Shown here in pieces: positions 1 to 7,442 of a stretch of DNA of 31,600 bases. The stretch is from Promethearchaeota archaeon (lineage in GTDB: Archaea; Asgardarchaeota; Lokiarchaeia; Sigynarchaeales; SOKP01): assembly GCA_016839635.1 (NCBI GenBank), contig JAEOTV010000104.1:1-31600 (forward strand), given 5' to 3'. The notes beneath the pieces were generated by a model that made no database searches, was not told where the DNA came from, and was given only the letters and a program-made list of their open reading frames with translations. Within the stretch, counting starts at the first letter, position 1; every line of letters begins with the position of its first letter. The position numbers and the translations under genes were made by a program.

Positions 1-690
1 AATGCAATTCATAAACCACGAGAAGGTGTATTTTTGAGAGTTCCAGAAGATCGAGATTATCGATATTGGAGTCTAAGAAATACTATAAAGCGTTGGCCTT
101 TTTGGCTTGCTCACAGGTTCCCATTTCCAGGGATTATGGATAATATTTGTTTTAAAACGTTTGGTGTAAAAACAAAAATGAGTAATTCTCTATTTGAAGG
201 GTGGGTTGATACAGAATTTATGGAATTTGGGAAAGATGTTGTTATAGGACAAGGTGCTATTATACAATCTGCTGTGATAATAGGCAATCTCTTAATAATC
301 AGAAAAACGGTTATTGAAAATGATGTACGAATAGGTTCACACGCAATCGTTATGCCAGGGGCATATATAGGACATAATTGTATCCTAGCAGCTAATTCGG
401 TAACAACTGTTGGGCAAATATTAGAAAGTGGGTATATATATGCTGGTATTCCTGCTAAAAAATTTAAGAAGAACTATTTTTTTGAAGATGATTTAGAAGA
501 TAAAATAGGTTCTGTTGAGGATGTTGAGGCATTAAGAGAAAAATATGAAGAAATTTATACTAGGCGATACGATGAGCTCAAAAGAAAGGATCGTCGTGAA
601 TTAAAAAAAGAAAAAAAAGAAGAAGAAAAGAAAAGATTTGATACTGCAACAGAGGAATGGGAAGATGTCGATGATGGTTTTGGCATATAA
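1..690 (+). CDS. Left-handed beta-helix membrane protein, NRPS-terminal-domain type (3' part only)
   Basis: The reading frame is open from base 1, so this is the C-terminal part of a gene starting outside the window. The TTG at 34 should not be taken as the start, because the upstream codons read NAIHKPREGVF and match an internal stretch of the neighbouring protein (IHKPKEGVF, near residue 420). What remains is the second beta-helix half: hexapeptide-like repeats such as VVIGQGAIIQ, a YIYAGIPAKKF closing motif, then a highly charged Lys/Glu tail. Known family: the two-helix membrane domain found at the end of some non-ribosomal peptide synthetases, and alone in other proteins. Acyl or acetyl transfer is common in beta-helix enzymes, but no substrate can be inferred here. 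The next gene, 32 bases on, is a full-length paralogue. Confidence 0.8.
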   Translation, partial: NAIHKPREGVFLRVPEDRDYRYWSLRNTIKRWPFWLAHRFPFPGIMDNICFKTFGVKTKMSNSLFEGWVDTEFMEFGKDVVIGQGAIIQSAVIIGNLLIIRKTVIENDVRIGSHAIVMPGAYIGHNCILAANSVTTVGQILESGYIYAGIPAKKFKKNYFFEDDLEDKIGSVEDVEALREKYEEIYTRRYDELKRKDRRELKKEKKEEEKKRFDTATEEWEDVDDGFGI

Positions 691-722
691 CAACTAAGTA
701 TGAAGAAGGATTAATTTATAAA

Positions 723-2567
723 ATGAATGAACAAACTGAAGAAAGCAACTTAGGAAATCAGAACGAGATAGTGAAGGAAGAGATTAAGCTTCAATATCAT
801 ATATACATTTTAATTTTCTTTTTAATATTTTATAGTTCATGGGTCATTCCTGGTATTTTCTTTTTTTGGTATTTTCTTCAGATTTTTATTCCATTTTTTT
901 TAGAAACTACCAATTTTTTCGCTATCTTTATTCAATTAGAGTCCTTAATTGGCTTTTTGTTAATGCCAATTGTACTTATTGGTTGTTATTTCATGCATTT
1001 AATTCTTATAGGAATATCTACTAAGATTTTTTGGGGAATATCTGAAAAGATCTCTCCGTCTAAAGAGGGAGTGATTCCACGAAATGTTAGTAGCAAAGCA
1101 GCGAATTATTATCATATAAGAGGATTTATGATTAAATATGGGAAGAATGGATATGCAAAAGGAATTTTCCCCTGGCTCAGTAATTGGTTTTTTAATTTCA
1201 TAGGAGCTAGTAAAATAGGTAAAGGTACGACGTTAGAAGAATCTGTCGTTAGCGATAAGTTTATTGAAGTAGGCGATAACTGCTACTTAGGTGTAAATTC
1301 TGCTTTAGCAACGCATGTAGTGGAAGGTATATTTGGTAATATCTCATATTTTAAAGTTAAAGTAGGTGATAATGTTACCGGGGCGACAACAAACCTAATC
1401 GGACCTGGTTGCGAAATTCGCGATAATTCATTTATGCTTCCTTTAGCCTGTGCAACAAAACATAGTATAGTAGGGAAACCTCCTGTAATTAATTACTATT
1501 GGGGCATGCCCTTAAGACGTATATTCAGAAGAAAGCTAATGCAATATTTGGGGGTATCAGCTAAAGACTTAGAGAAAAATGAAAATATTAAGGGTTATGC
1601 TGATAAAGTATTACTGAAAAAATTGAAAGCTAAAGAACTCATTAATAAAACTACAGAAATACCGCAATTAACTAGCAAATTACCTGAGGATAATAAAGAG
1701 GTAGATGCTTTAACAGCAAAAGATTTAGAAGTTGATTTTGCTACGAGCTCTGCAATCAGTAGAGTTAATATAAAGTTTTTAGCTGTTTATATCCCAATTT
1801 TTTGGATAGCAGGGTTAGTAATTTCAATCTTTTGGTATTGGTATCTTTCTGGGGGGGATTGGACAATGATATGTGTTTTTCTTCCTCTCGCTATTTTTGG
1901 TTCAATTTACTTTTTTATTTTCGCGTGTATGCTATTTAGTAAACTATTCTTAATTCTTATAAATTTAATACACAAACCCAAAGAAGGTGTTTTTAAAGCC
2001 GAGATTGGTAATAAGGATTATGAATTTTGGATGCTAAGAACTGAATTAAAGAAGATTGTGTTATGGTTTATGCGTTATTCACCATTTCCGTGGTTAGACG
2101 TACTCGCTTTTAAATTATTTGACGTTGATATGGATACCTCTAGCCATCTTAATGATACTTGGTGTGATAGTGAATTCATTAAATTTGGACGTAAGAACTT
2201 AATTGGTCAAGGAGCCAATATTATGTCGAGTATGGTAATTGGTAAATATTTAATCATTAAAAAAGTAATATTTGATGACTATGTAATGGTTGGAGGTCAT
2301 ACAACCATAGTACCTGGGACGATTGTTGGCAAAGAGACAATTGTGGGAGCGATTTCAACTACAGCTTTTAACCAAGTTCTTGAATCTGGCTGGGTTTATA
2401 CAGGAATTCCCGTTTTAAAATTTAAACCTAATAAATATTCGGGATCCCACAGAGAAATTCTTATGAAAAAAGATGTCGATGAAGCAAAGAAATATGAGTT
2501 CGAACATGAAGTTAACATAGATGCAGATAAAAAAGATTTAATCAAATCTGAAGACGAGATAAAATAA
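723..2567 (+). CDS. Membrane protein with two left-handed beta-helix (hexapeptide) domains, NRPS-terminal-domain type
   Basis: 614 residues in two similar halves. Each half has a hydrophobic segment followed by a hexapeptide-repeat beta helix: membrane spans at about 25-100 and 345-410, helices at about 160-255 (IGKGTTLEESVV, VKVGDNVTGATTNLIG) and 468-575 (LIGQGANIMSSMVIG, VYTGIPVLKF). Length and architecture fit the conserved terminal domain of unknown function in some non-ribosomal peptide synthetases. The protein is probably membrane-bound with the helices on one face. Hexapeptide enzymes usually transfer acetyl or acyl groups, but I see no residue that fixes a substrate. It sits 32 bases behind a paralogue with the same C-terminal half, so the pair is probably a tandem duplication in one operon. 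The ATG at 723 is the first start in the frame. Confidence 0.75.
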   Translation: MNEQTEESNLGNQNEIVKEEIKLQYHIYILIFFLIFYSSWVIPGIFFFWYFLQIFIPFFLETTNFFAIFIQLESLIGFLLMPIVLIGCYFMHLILIGISTKIFWGISEKISPSKEGVIPRNVSSKAANYYHIRGFMIKYGKNGYAKGIFPWLSNWFFNFIGASKIGKGTTLEESVVSDKFIEVGDNCYLGVNSALATHVVEGIFGNISYFKVKVGDNVTGATTNLIGPGCEIRDNSFMLPLACATKHSIVGKPPVINYYWGMPLRRIFRRKLMQYLGVSAKDLEKNENIKGYADKVLLKKLKAKELINKTTEIPQLTSKLPEDNKEVDALTAKDLEVDFATSSAISRVNIKFLAVYIPIFWIAGLVISIFWYWYLSGGDWTMICVFLPLAIFGSIYFFIFACMLFSKLFLILINLIHKPKEGVFKAEIGNKDYEFWMLRTELKKIVLWFMRYSPFPWLDVLAFKLFDVDMDTSSHLNDTWCDSEFIKFGRKNLIGQGANIMSSMVIGKYLIIKKVIFDDYVMVGGHTTIVPGTIVGKETIVGAISTTAFNQVLESGWVYTGIPVLKFKPNKYSGSHREILMKKDVDEAKKYEFEHEVNIDADKKDLIKSEDEIK

Positions 2568-2630
2568 ATTCAAATGCATTGATTATACAAATACAACTCC
2601 AAATTATTAATATTTTTAAAAAAAAACAGA

Positions 2631-2650
2631 AAAAAAAAGATATATAGAAT
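2631..2650 (+). promoter_or_regulatory. TATA-like promoter element (20-nt sequence repeated at 14318-14337)
   Basis: An A-rich stretch runs into GATATATAG, the shape of an archaeal BRE/TATA box. The same 20 bases occur exactly at 14318-14337. A start would be expected about 25 bases downstream, near 2670, but no plus-strand gene follows before the minus-strand gene at 2772, so an untranslated RNA or an antisense transcript is possible. Confidence 0.35.
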
Positions 2651-2651
2651 C

Positions 2652-2709
2652 GAGGAATAGCGGTTTAGGCGTGGTTTATCGAGAAGCCATTTATTTAAAC
2701 ATATTCCTC
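2652..2709. repeat. Inverted repeat with internal GGTTTA direct repeats
   Basis: GAGGAATA at 2652-2659 is perfectly complementary to TATTCCTC at 2702-2709. Between the arms, GGTTTA occurs at 2662-2667 and 2673-2678, 11 bases apart (one helical turn). The element lies between a plus-strand gene ending at 2567 and the 3' end of the minus-strand gene at 2772, so it could be part of a terminator region, a regulator-binding site or a small structured RNA. The sequence does not decide between these. Confidence 0.35.
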
Positions 2710-2771
2710 ATAGTTCTATATTTTATTTAGAATTCAACCCTTTCTGATTTCTCTCCCAATCTGATACTCCT

Positions 2772-3608
2772 TTAGTATTTAAGATTAAATATGCGAATTG
2801 TATTCATGTAAAAATCTGATGATGAGCCAAATGGCCAATAGCCCCAGCCTGGGAAGCCTCCACCTGTTGGATTATCAAATTGAGCACATTGCAAAAAGAA
2901 TATTTTTGCTGTGCCTCCATCAAGAACTGCATCTGGAGGGAATGGTTCGCCTGGTGCAGGCCATCTCCAACCGGGTTCATAAGTGTATAAATCTCCAGCT
3001 CCGAGAAGCATCAGAGATTTTAGGTGGATTCCCATTTCTTGAGGTATATATGAAATTGCATCGAAGTATGGAAGCATACAACCTGCTTCTCTTGTTCCTG
3101 GTGGAATACCCCATGGGGCGTATCCGTCATATTCAGCATCAAGTATAAATTTCAATCTGAAGTAATAATCTCCATAACCAAACGAATGTAAATCTCCAGA
3201 ATCTCCGAAATATCGCATACTCCAGATGGGGTCACCATTTTCATCATATAAAGCATCATACAACTCTATATAAATATCTTTTACGAATAAGTTTACCGTG
3301 ATTTCTATTGATCCGTCGTGCAGAACCTTTTCTTTAACATAACCGCTATATTCATACGTATTCCCGGTAAAGATTCCATCTAGAGAATCAACCCACATCC
3401 AATAATCGTTACCTTTTCCATCATCACCAACATACGCCGTTTCCCATGGTACACCAATCCCGAAAGGACTATTTGTTACCCAATCATCAATAGGTCTGAT
3501 ATTTACTTCTAATTTTTGTTTCCAGCCATAAATTGCTGGTATGAAGCTAAAGAGGCAAATTCCTACAAATGTTAATACAAGCAATTGGGTTTTTATTGAT
3601 TTTTTCAT
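2772..3608 (-). CDS. Secreted protein of unknown function
   Basis: 278 residues. The N-terminus is Lys-rich followed by a hydrophobic stretch ending in AIYG at about 28, a typical Sec signal peptide, so the mature protein should be outside the cell or tethered on its surface. The rest is rich in Trp, Tyr, Gly, Asp and Pro (for example the WGYWPFGSSSDFYMNTIRIF end), with no repeats and only scattered Cys, suggesting a beta-rich globular fold. I do not recognise the family. An AGGTG ribosome binding site on the minus strand at 3614-3618 supports the ATG at 3608. It is divergent from the regulator at 3810, which could make it a target, but nothing in the sequence proves that. Confidence 0.65.
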   Translation of the reverse strand: MKKSIKTQLLVLTFVGICLFSFIPAIYGWKQKLEVNIRPIDDWVTNSPFGIGVPWETAYVGDDGKGNDYWMWVDSLDGIFTGNTYEYSGYVKEKVLHDGSIEITVNLFVKDIYIELYDALYDENGDPIWSMRYFGDSGDLHSFGYGDYYFRLKFILDAEYDGYAPWGIPPGTREAGCMLPYFDAISYIPQEMGIHLKSLMLLGAGDLYTYEPGWRWPAPGEPFPPDAVLDGGTAKIFFLQCAQFDNPTGGGFPGWGYWPFGSSSDFYMNTIRIFNLKY

Positions 3609-3748
3609 TTTTTCACCTTTTTTTTTCTAAATATTAAAAAAATCACCTGAACGATGATTAATATGAAGAGATGGTTTGGTTCCATTTATAGTTTTTATTG
3701 TCGGAGTTCCGCGGTAGTACCGAGTCATCATGGGAGTATTGCAAAATA

Positions 3749-3785
3749 AATATAAATAGAACTGTAACTTATTTCTATTTATATT
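3749..3785. promoter_or_regulatory. Perfect 13-bp inverted repeat covering the promoter of the winged-helix/TPR gene
   Basis: AATATAAATAGAA (3749-3761) and TTCTATTTATATT (3773-3785) are exact reverse complements separated by 11 bases. Each arm contains a TATA-like core (TATAAATA on the plus strand; the mirror image reads the same on the minus strand). The right arm ends 24 bases before the ATG at 3810, where a TATA box for a nearly leaderless transcript would lie. The symmetry could serve a dimeric regulator, possibly the encoded winged-helix protein itself, or divergent transcription. Confidence 0.5.
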
Positions 3786-3809
3786 CTAATTTAGATGCTT
3801 TGATGCGAA

Positions 3810-5708
3810 ATGTCCGCAAAAAATTATCCTCCTCAAGAGGTTATTGACCATCCAATAGAGGAAAAGAAACGTTATGATCACATTATTCTCTGGATGTTAT
3901 ATAATAACGAAGAATGTGAATGGTCTGATTTTCTTCAGAGCCCGCTTAAAATTCCAACATCCTCTTTATCTCGCCACCTTAATATGCTAAAAGATGAAGG
4001 ATGCTTAACTAAAGTATCAAAAGGACATTATAAAATAACAATAGGGGGGGAAAAGCAATTTCACGACTTATCTAAAGCGGATATAACAAAAAGAAAGTTA
4101 AGCTATCCTCCTGAAACGATTTTAAAAGCAGGAAGGAATTATGGAAACTGGATTTTATGGATGCTTTATAACAATTCATATTGTAAATGGTCTGACTTTC
4201 TCGAAGAACCTCTTTCTATTAATCAATCATCCTTATCAAAAGTAATGAATTTATTGATGAAAAATGGACTCGCTAGAAAAGACTCTGAATCGAAAGAATA
4301 TACAATAACACAATCAGGTAAAATTCAATACTCAAGAATACTTCATGATTATAATTTAGATAGACAAACAATTTTAGAAGAAGAAAGCAAACGACTAGAG
4401 GAAATAACGATAAAAACAATCAACTTTTTTAATACTTATAATATTAATGATGCGCGTACTCAATTTAGATTTCTAAACAATATTTTAAATCTGGATTACA
4501 ATAGAGTCGAATCAATGTTGAAAAACGAGGTAGATTTTCATAAAATTTTATATTTCCTTTCGATAAACCATCCGAATCAATATCCCAATTATATTTCTCC
4601 TGTAGAATTTTCAAAAAAATACAAAATTAAGGAGAATACCTTAACCTATTATATTGATCAAATTGTGGAAAACAGCATATACCAAATCAAATTTTTTGAA
4701 TTAAGAGTTTCACCAAATAAGTGCTATTATTTTCAGGAGAATGAAAAACTAGAAACAATGATAAGGGCAATTACAGAAGATCATATAACAGAGTATACCT
4801 ACTTAAGTAAATTATTTGCCAGATCATTTGATTTTGATGCTATTGTTAATGAAATCTCAGATGAAATATGCGAATTTTTACTAAATAAAAATTTAAAGAG
4901 TGCTTTAAAAGAGTTTTTACCAGAATATATTAACTATTTAGCATATAAAATTGAAGCTGAAAAAAAATTAGTAGATTCCTATGATAAATTAGAGGGATTA
5001 ATATGGCAAAATGTCTCGGAGATTACTAAGAAAGGCAGTCCAATATATAAGGAGAACCAGATAGAACAACAAATTGAGGAAATTAATGAAAATATAGAAG
5101 TAAATCCTAAAAAAATTGAATTGTATTATTTAAAAATTCAACTCATGATTTCTTCTGGTAAGATTAATCAGACTTTTAAGTTATTCGAAGATATGATAAA
5201 GAACTTTCCCGAGTATGAAAAAGATATTAAAGTCAAAAAAGCTTCTGTGCTTAAGAGAAATAATGAAATTGAAGCAGGTTTTAAGATTATAAATGATTTA
5301 TTAAAGAGAGATCCTAATGATGTTGAATTACTTGTTTATAAGGCTTATTGGTTGCAATTCCTTAACAATAAAGAAGAATCGATAAATGCTATTCAGAGCC
5401 TAATCGAACAAAACCCAAAAAAGAGCACTTACTATGATACTTATGGAGAAATTTTAATGTATTTTGAAGAATATCAGAATGCTATCAACCAGTTTCAAAA
5501 AGCTATAGAAATTGGAACTAATGAATGGTATATTCATCAGACTTATATAAAATTAGGAATTTGTCACAAAGAGATGAGAAATATGGAGATAGCAGTCAAA
5601 TATCTTAAAATGGGAAAAGAATTGACAATAAATTTAAGTGATGATAATATCAAACAAAAATGGATTAAAATTGCAGATATTTTCCTCGCAGAGATGGAAG
5701 ATACATAA
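3810..5708 (+). CDS. Tandem winged-helix DNA-binding protein with C-terminal TPR repeats
   Basis: 632 residues. Two related winged-helix modules occupy about 20-80 and 105-170. Both contain an ILWMLYNN motif, a (C)xWSDF motif, a recognition-helix pattern (SSLSRHLNML; SSLSKVMNLL) and a wing (GHYKITIGG; KEYTITQSG). Their similarity shows an internal duplication. The middle (about 180-420) is Lys/Glu-rich and mostly helical. The last 200 residues contain TPR-like helix pairs, for example YYDTYGEILMYFEEYQNAINQFQKA split over two helices. I infer a cytoplasmic transcription regulator whose TPR part binds a partner protein. The start at 3810 lies 24 bases after a perfect inverted repeat. A relic of the N-terminus of a second copy lies at 14480-14641. 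Confidence 0.75.
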   Translation: MSAKNYPPQEVIDHPIEEKKRYDHIILWMLYNNEECEWSDFLQSPLKIPTSSLSRHLNMLKDEGCLTKVSKGHYKITIGGEKQFHDLSKADITKRKLSYPPETILKAGRNYGNWILWMLYNNSYCKWSDFLEEPLSINQSSLSKVMNLLMKNGLARKDSESKEYTITQSGKIQYSRILHDYNLDRQTILEEESKRLEEITIKTINFFNTYNINDARTQFRFLNNILNLDYNRVESMLKNEVDFHKILYFLSINHPNQYPNYISPVEFSKKYKIKENTLTYYIDQIVENSIYQIKFFELRVSPNKCYYFQENEKLETMIRAITEDHITEYTYLSKLFARSFDFDAIVNEISDEICEFLLNKNLKSALKEFLPEYINYLAYKIEAEKKLVDSYDKLEGLIWQNVSEITKKGSPIYKENQIEQQIEEINENIEVNPKKIELYYLKIQLMISSGKINQTFKLFEDMIKNFPEYEKDIKVKKASVLKRNNEIEAGFKIINDLLKRDPNDVELLVYKAYWLQFLNNKEESINAIQSLIEQNPKKSTYYDTYGEILMYFEEYQNAINQFQKAIEIGTNEWYIHQTYIKLGICHKEMRNMEIAVKYLKMGKELTINLSDDNIKQKWIKIADIFLAEMEDT

Positions 5709-5744
5709 ATAAATCTGAATAATTTCCGTCTAAATATATCATTC

Positions 5745-5936
5745 TTATTTCTCTTCTAGTTTTGAGTCATTATTCTCTTCTATTATTTTATAGTAGGCAA
5801 TGTTATTAACAGGAGGTTTCTTTTCCTCTATTTTATGTTCTTCAATTTCTATAATTCGAGGATATGATTCTTGGATGGCAGATTCATTTTTTTTCTTTTT
5901 CAAAATAGAGCCACATTTCTTTTAAAACTTAGACAT
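5745..5936 (-). pseudogene. Broken small zinc-ribbon gene (possible TFS-like N-terminus)
   Basis: In the 324-base gap 5709-6032 the minus strand reads MSKF, then TAA, then KKCGSILKKKKNES and a further acidic stretch to a stop at 5745-5747, all in one frame of 64 codons. An N-terminus of the form FCxxCGSIL is typical of zinc ribbons such as archaeal TFS, RPB9 and many small zinc proteins. Here the codon expected to be the first Cys (TGT) is the stop TAA at 5922-5924. No ATG follows in frame, so the gene is probably dead, or a remnant whose second zinc knuckle is already lost. The rest of the gap is AT-rich with no other signal that I can see. Confidence 0.4.
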
Positions 5937-6032
5937 GATTTCTTTCGCAGAAGAATTTTAAATGATTATTTTAAATAATCACTCAAACTATTATTAAATT
6001 AATTATTCATAGAATAAAATTCGAAATATCCG

Positions 6033-6908
6033 ATGATATCTAAGGTACTAATAATATTATCTAATGGGATTCTGTGTTATTCAAAAACATTTTTTGGTCA
6101 TAACAATATTGATGATGATTTTGTAAGTGGCTTTCTAACAGCAATCCTCGATATTTCTCATAAGATCGGTGGGGGAGAGATAAGGTCTTTAAATTTTAGA
6201 AATTTTAATATTCTTTATTCTTATGATGACGAAAAACATTGTATATTTATATTACTTGCTGATATTAATGATTCAGAAGAGGAAATAAGACAAAGACTAG
6301 AATTAATGAAACATGAGTTTATCAAACGATATCGAAACGACTTAATAAATTGGGATTCTGATATTGCAAAATTTGAAGGTTTTGATGAGTTTGTAGAAGA
6401 AAATGTTTATATTCCCCCAAAAATATTAATGGTAGGCGAAAATGGAGTTGGCAAGACAGCAATATTGAATTTATTTCCAGGAGAATTAATAATTGAACTT
6501 GACGATGATATGAATGAAATTATCCAAAAAACCATTAGCTTATCAAATTCTAAAAGATTTAAGGAGTGTATCTTACGTGAAATTAATTTAGAAGACCTCG
6601 TAAATAATTCAATAATTTATCAGCAACTTTTAGATTCAGTAGATATAGTTTGTTTAGTTACTAATTCTGGAGCAACAAATCTAACCAATACTAGAACGTT
6701 ATTCTCATTATTACAGCCAAAAGTAAAAAGGGGACAATTTTATGTCATTGCTAACTTCCAAGATATGAAAAATATATCTTTTGAACCAAATAAAATTGAA
6801 GATTTTTTTGGAGAGAAGACATTTGGGTTTTCAGCAATTATACCAGAAGCGAAAGAAAATATATATTCAATAATTAATAACATGCTAAAAACAAAAACTA
6901 ACAATTAA
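6033..6908 (+). CDS. Longin-like domain fused to a divergent P-loop GTPase domain
   Basis: 291 residues. Residues 1-105 have the beta-strand/helix order of a longin or roadblock-type domain (KVLIILSNGILCYSK start, HCIFILLAD strand, long final helix). A P-loop follows at 135-142 (GENGVGKT). The remainder has a small-GTPase-like pattern, with strands ending in DIVCLV and FYVIANFQD, but the G4 box is NFQD rather than NKxD, and no DxxG is visible. Longin-GTPase fusions are known from Asgard archaea, where they resemble components of eukaryotic trafficking. This is the first gene of the JAMM-E1-E2 operon, 31 bases before the JAMM gene, so a role tied to ubiquitination at membranes is an inference from position. 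Nucleotide binding is likely; specificity for GTP is uncertain. Confidence 0.65.
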   Translation: MISKVLIILSNGILCYSKTFFGHNNIDDDFVSGFLTAILDISHKIGGGEIRSLNFRNFNILYSYDDEKHCIFILLADINDSEEEIRQRLELMKHEFIKRYRNDLINWDSDIAKFEGFDEFVEENVYIPPKILMVGENGVGKTAILNLFPGELIIELDDDMNEIIQKTISLSNSKRFKECILREINLEDLVNNSIIYQQLLDSVDIVCLVTNSGATNLTNTRTLFSLLQPKVKRGQFYVIANFQDMKNISFEPNKIEDFFGEKTFGFSAIIPEAKENIYSIINNMLKTKTNN

Positions 6909-6939
6909 GATTAAATTTAAATAAAGAAAAAAGAGAAAA

Positions 6940-7434
6940 ATGAAAATTCAAGAAGATTTTGTTTTCCCCATATACATTTATGAAAAGACGATTGAAGAAA
7001 TTAAATTATTGTGCAAAAATACTGAATTAGAGATTTTTGGATACCTTATAGGGAATGTCTTAAAATGGAATGAGAGAATTTATACTTTAATAGAGGAAAC
7101 ACTATTTCTAATTGGAGCTATCTATAGCGATAAAACACATACATCTCAAATTGAAGGAACTGCCGGATTATATCAGAAAAAATTTCAGAGAATTAAGAAA
7201 AAAAGAAAAAATGAAAATTTAAGAATTATTGGATGGTGGCATTCACATCCGAATTTAGGATGTTTTCTATCTCCCACAGATTTATTAACTCAACAGTATT
7301 TCTTTTCTAAAGAATATCAAGTTGCTCTTGTTATTGACCCTGTTCGACATGAATTTGAATTTTTTTCTATAGACATTAATTCGGAAAAAGGTTATAAACC
7401 ATTAAGTTATGCTGTTTTAAAAAAAACTGTTTAA
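6940..7434 (+). CDS. JAMM/MPN+ metalloprotease, Rpn11-like ubiquitin-processing enzyme
   Basis: 164 residues, a compact JAB1/MPN domain. The zinc-binding JAMM motif is complete: Glu31 in EIFGYLIG, then His101, His103, Ser111 and Asp114 in HSHPNLGCFLSPTD. This family cleaves isopeptide or peptide bonds after the GG of ubiquitin-like modifiers. The modifier encoded at 8931-9209 carries four residues beyond its GG, so this enzyme is the likely maturation protease and may also remove the modifier from targets. It lies 31 bases after the longin-GTPase gene and 8 bases before the E1 gene, in what looks like one operon. Proteasomal Rpn11 and CSN5 carry extra C-terminal parts that are missing here. 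Confidence 0.88.
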   Translation: MKIQEDFVFPIYIYEKTIEEIKLLCKNTELEIFGYLIGNVLKWNERIYTLIEETLFLIGAIYSDKTHTSQIEGTAGLYQKKFQRIKKKRKNENLRIIGWWHSHPNLGCFLSPTDLLTQQYFFSKEYQVALVIDPVRHEFEFFSIDINSEKGYKPLSYAVLKKTV

Positions 7435-7442
7435 ACATAAAA

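Noticed and set aside
839..1024. 61-codon frame inside the beta-helix gene
   Set aside because: Hydrophobic shadow of the membrane-span coding DNA in another frame.
2798..3148. 116-codon open frame on the plus strand
   Set aside because: Lies wholly inside the secreted-protein gene on the other strand, which has a signal peptide and ribosome binding site; the plus-strand product has no recognisable features.
3640..3665. CTGA followed closely by GATGA, as in a D'/C' box pair of a C/D guide RNA
   Set aside because: No matching outer C and D boxes at the proper spacing were found.
3712..3722. CGGTA-G-TACCG palindrome in a locally GC-rich block (about 3700-3735)
   Set aside because: Only five base pairs with a one-base loop; it does not extend into a tRNA or a longer hairpin. 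Could be an operator half-site but too weak to report as a finding.
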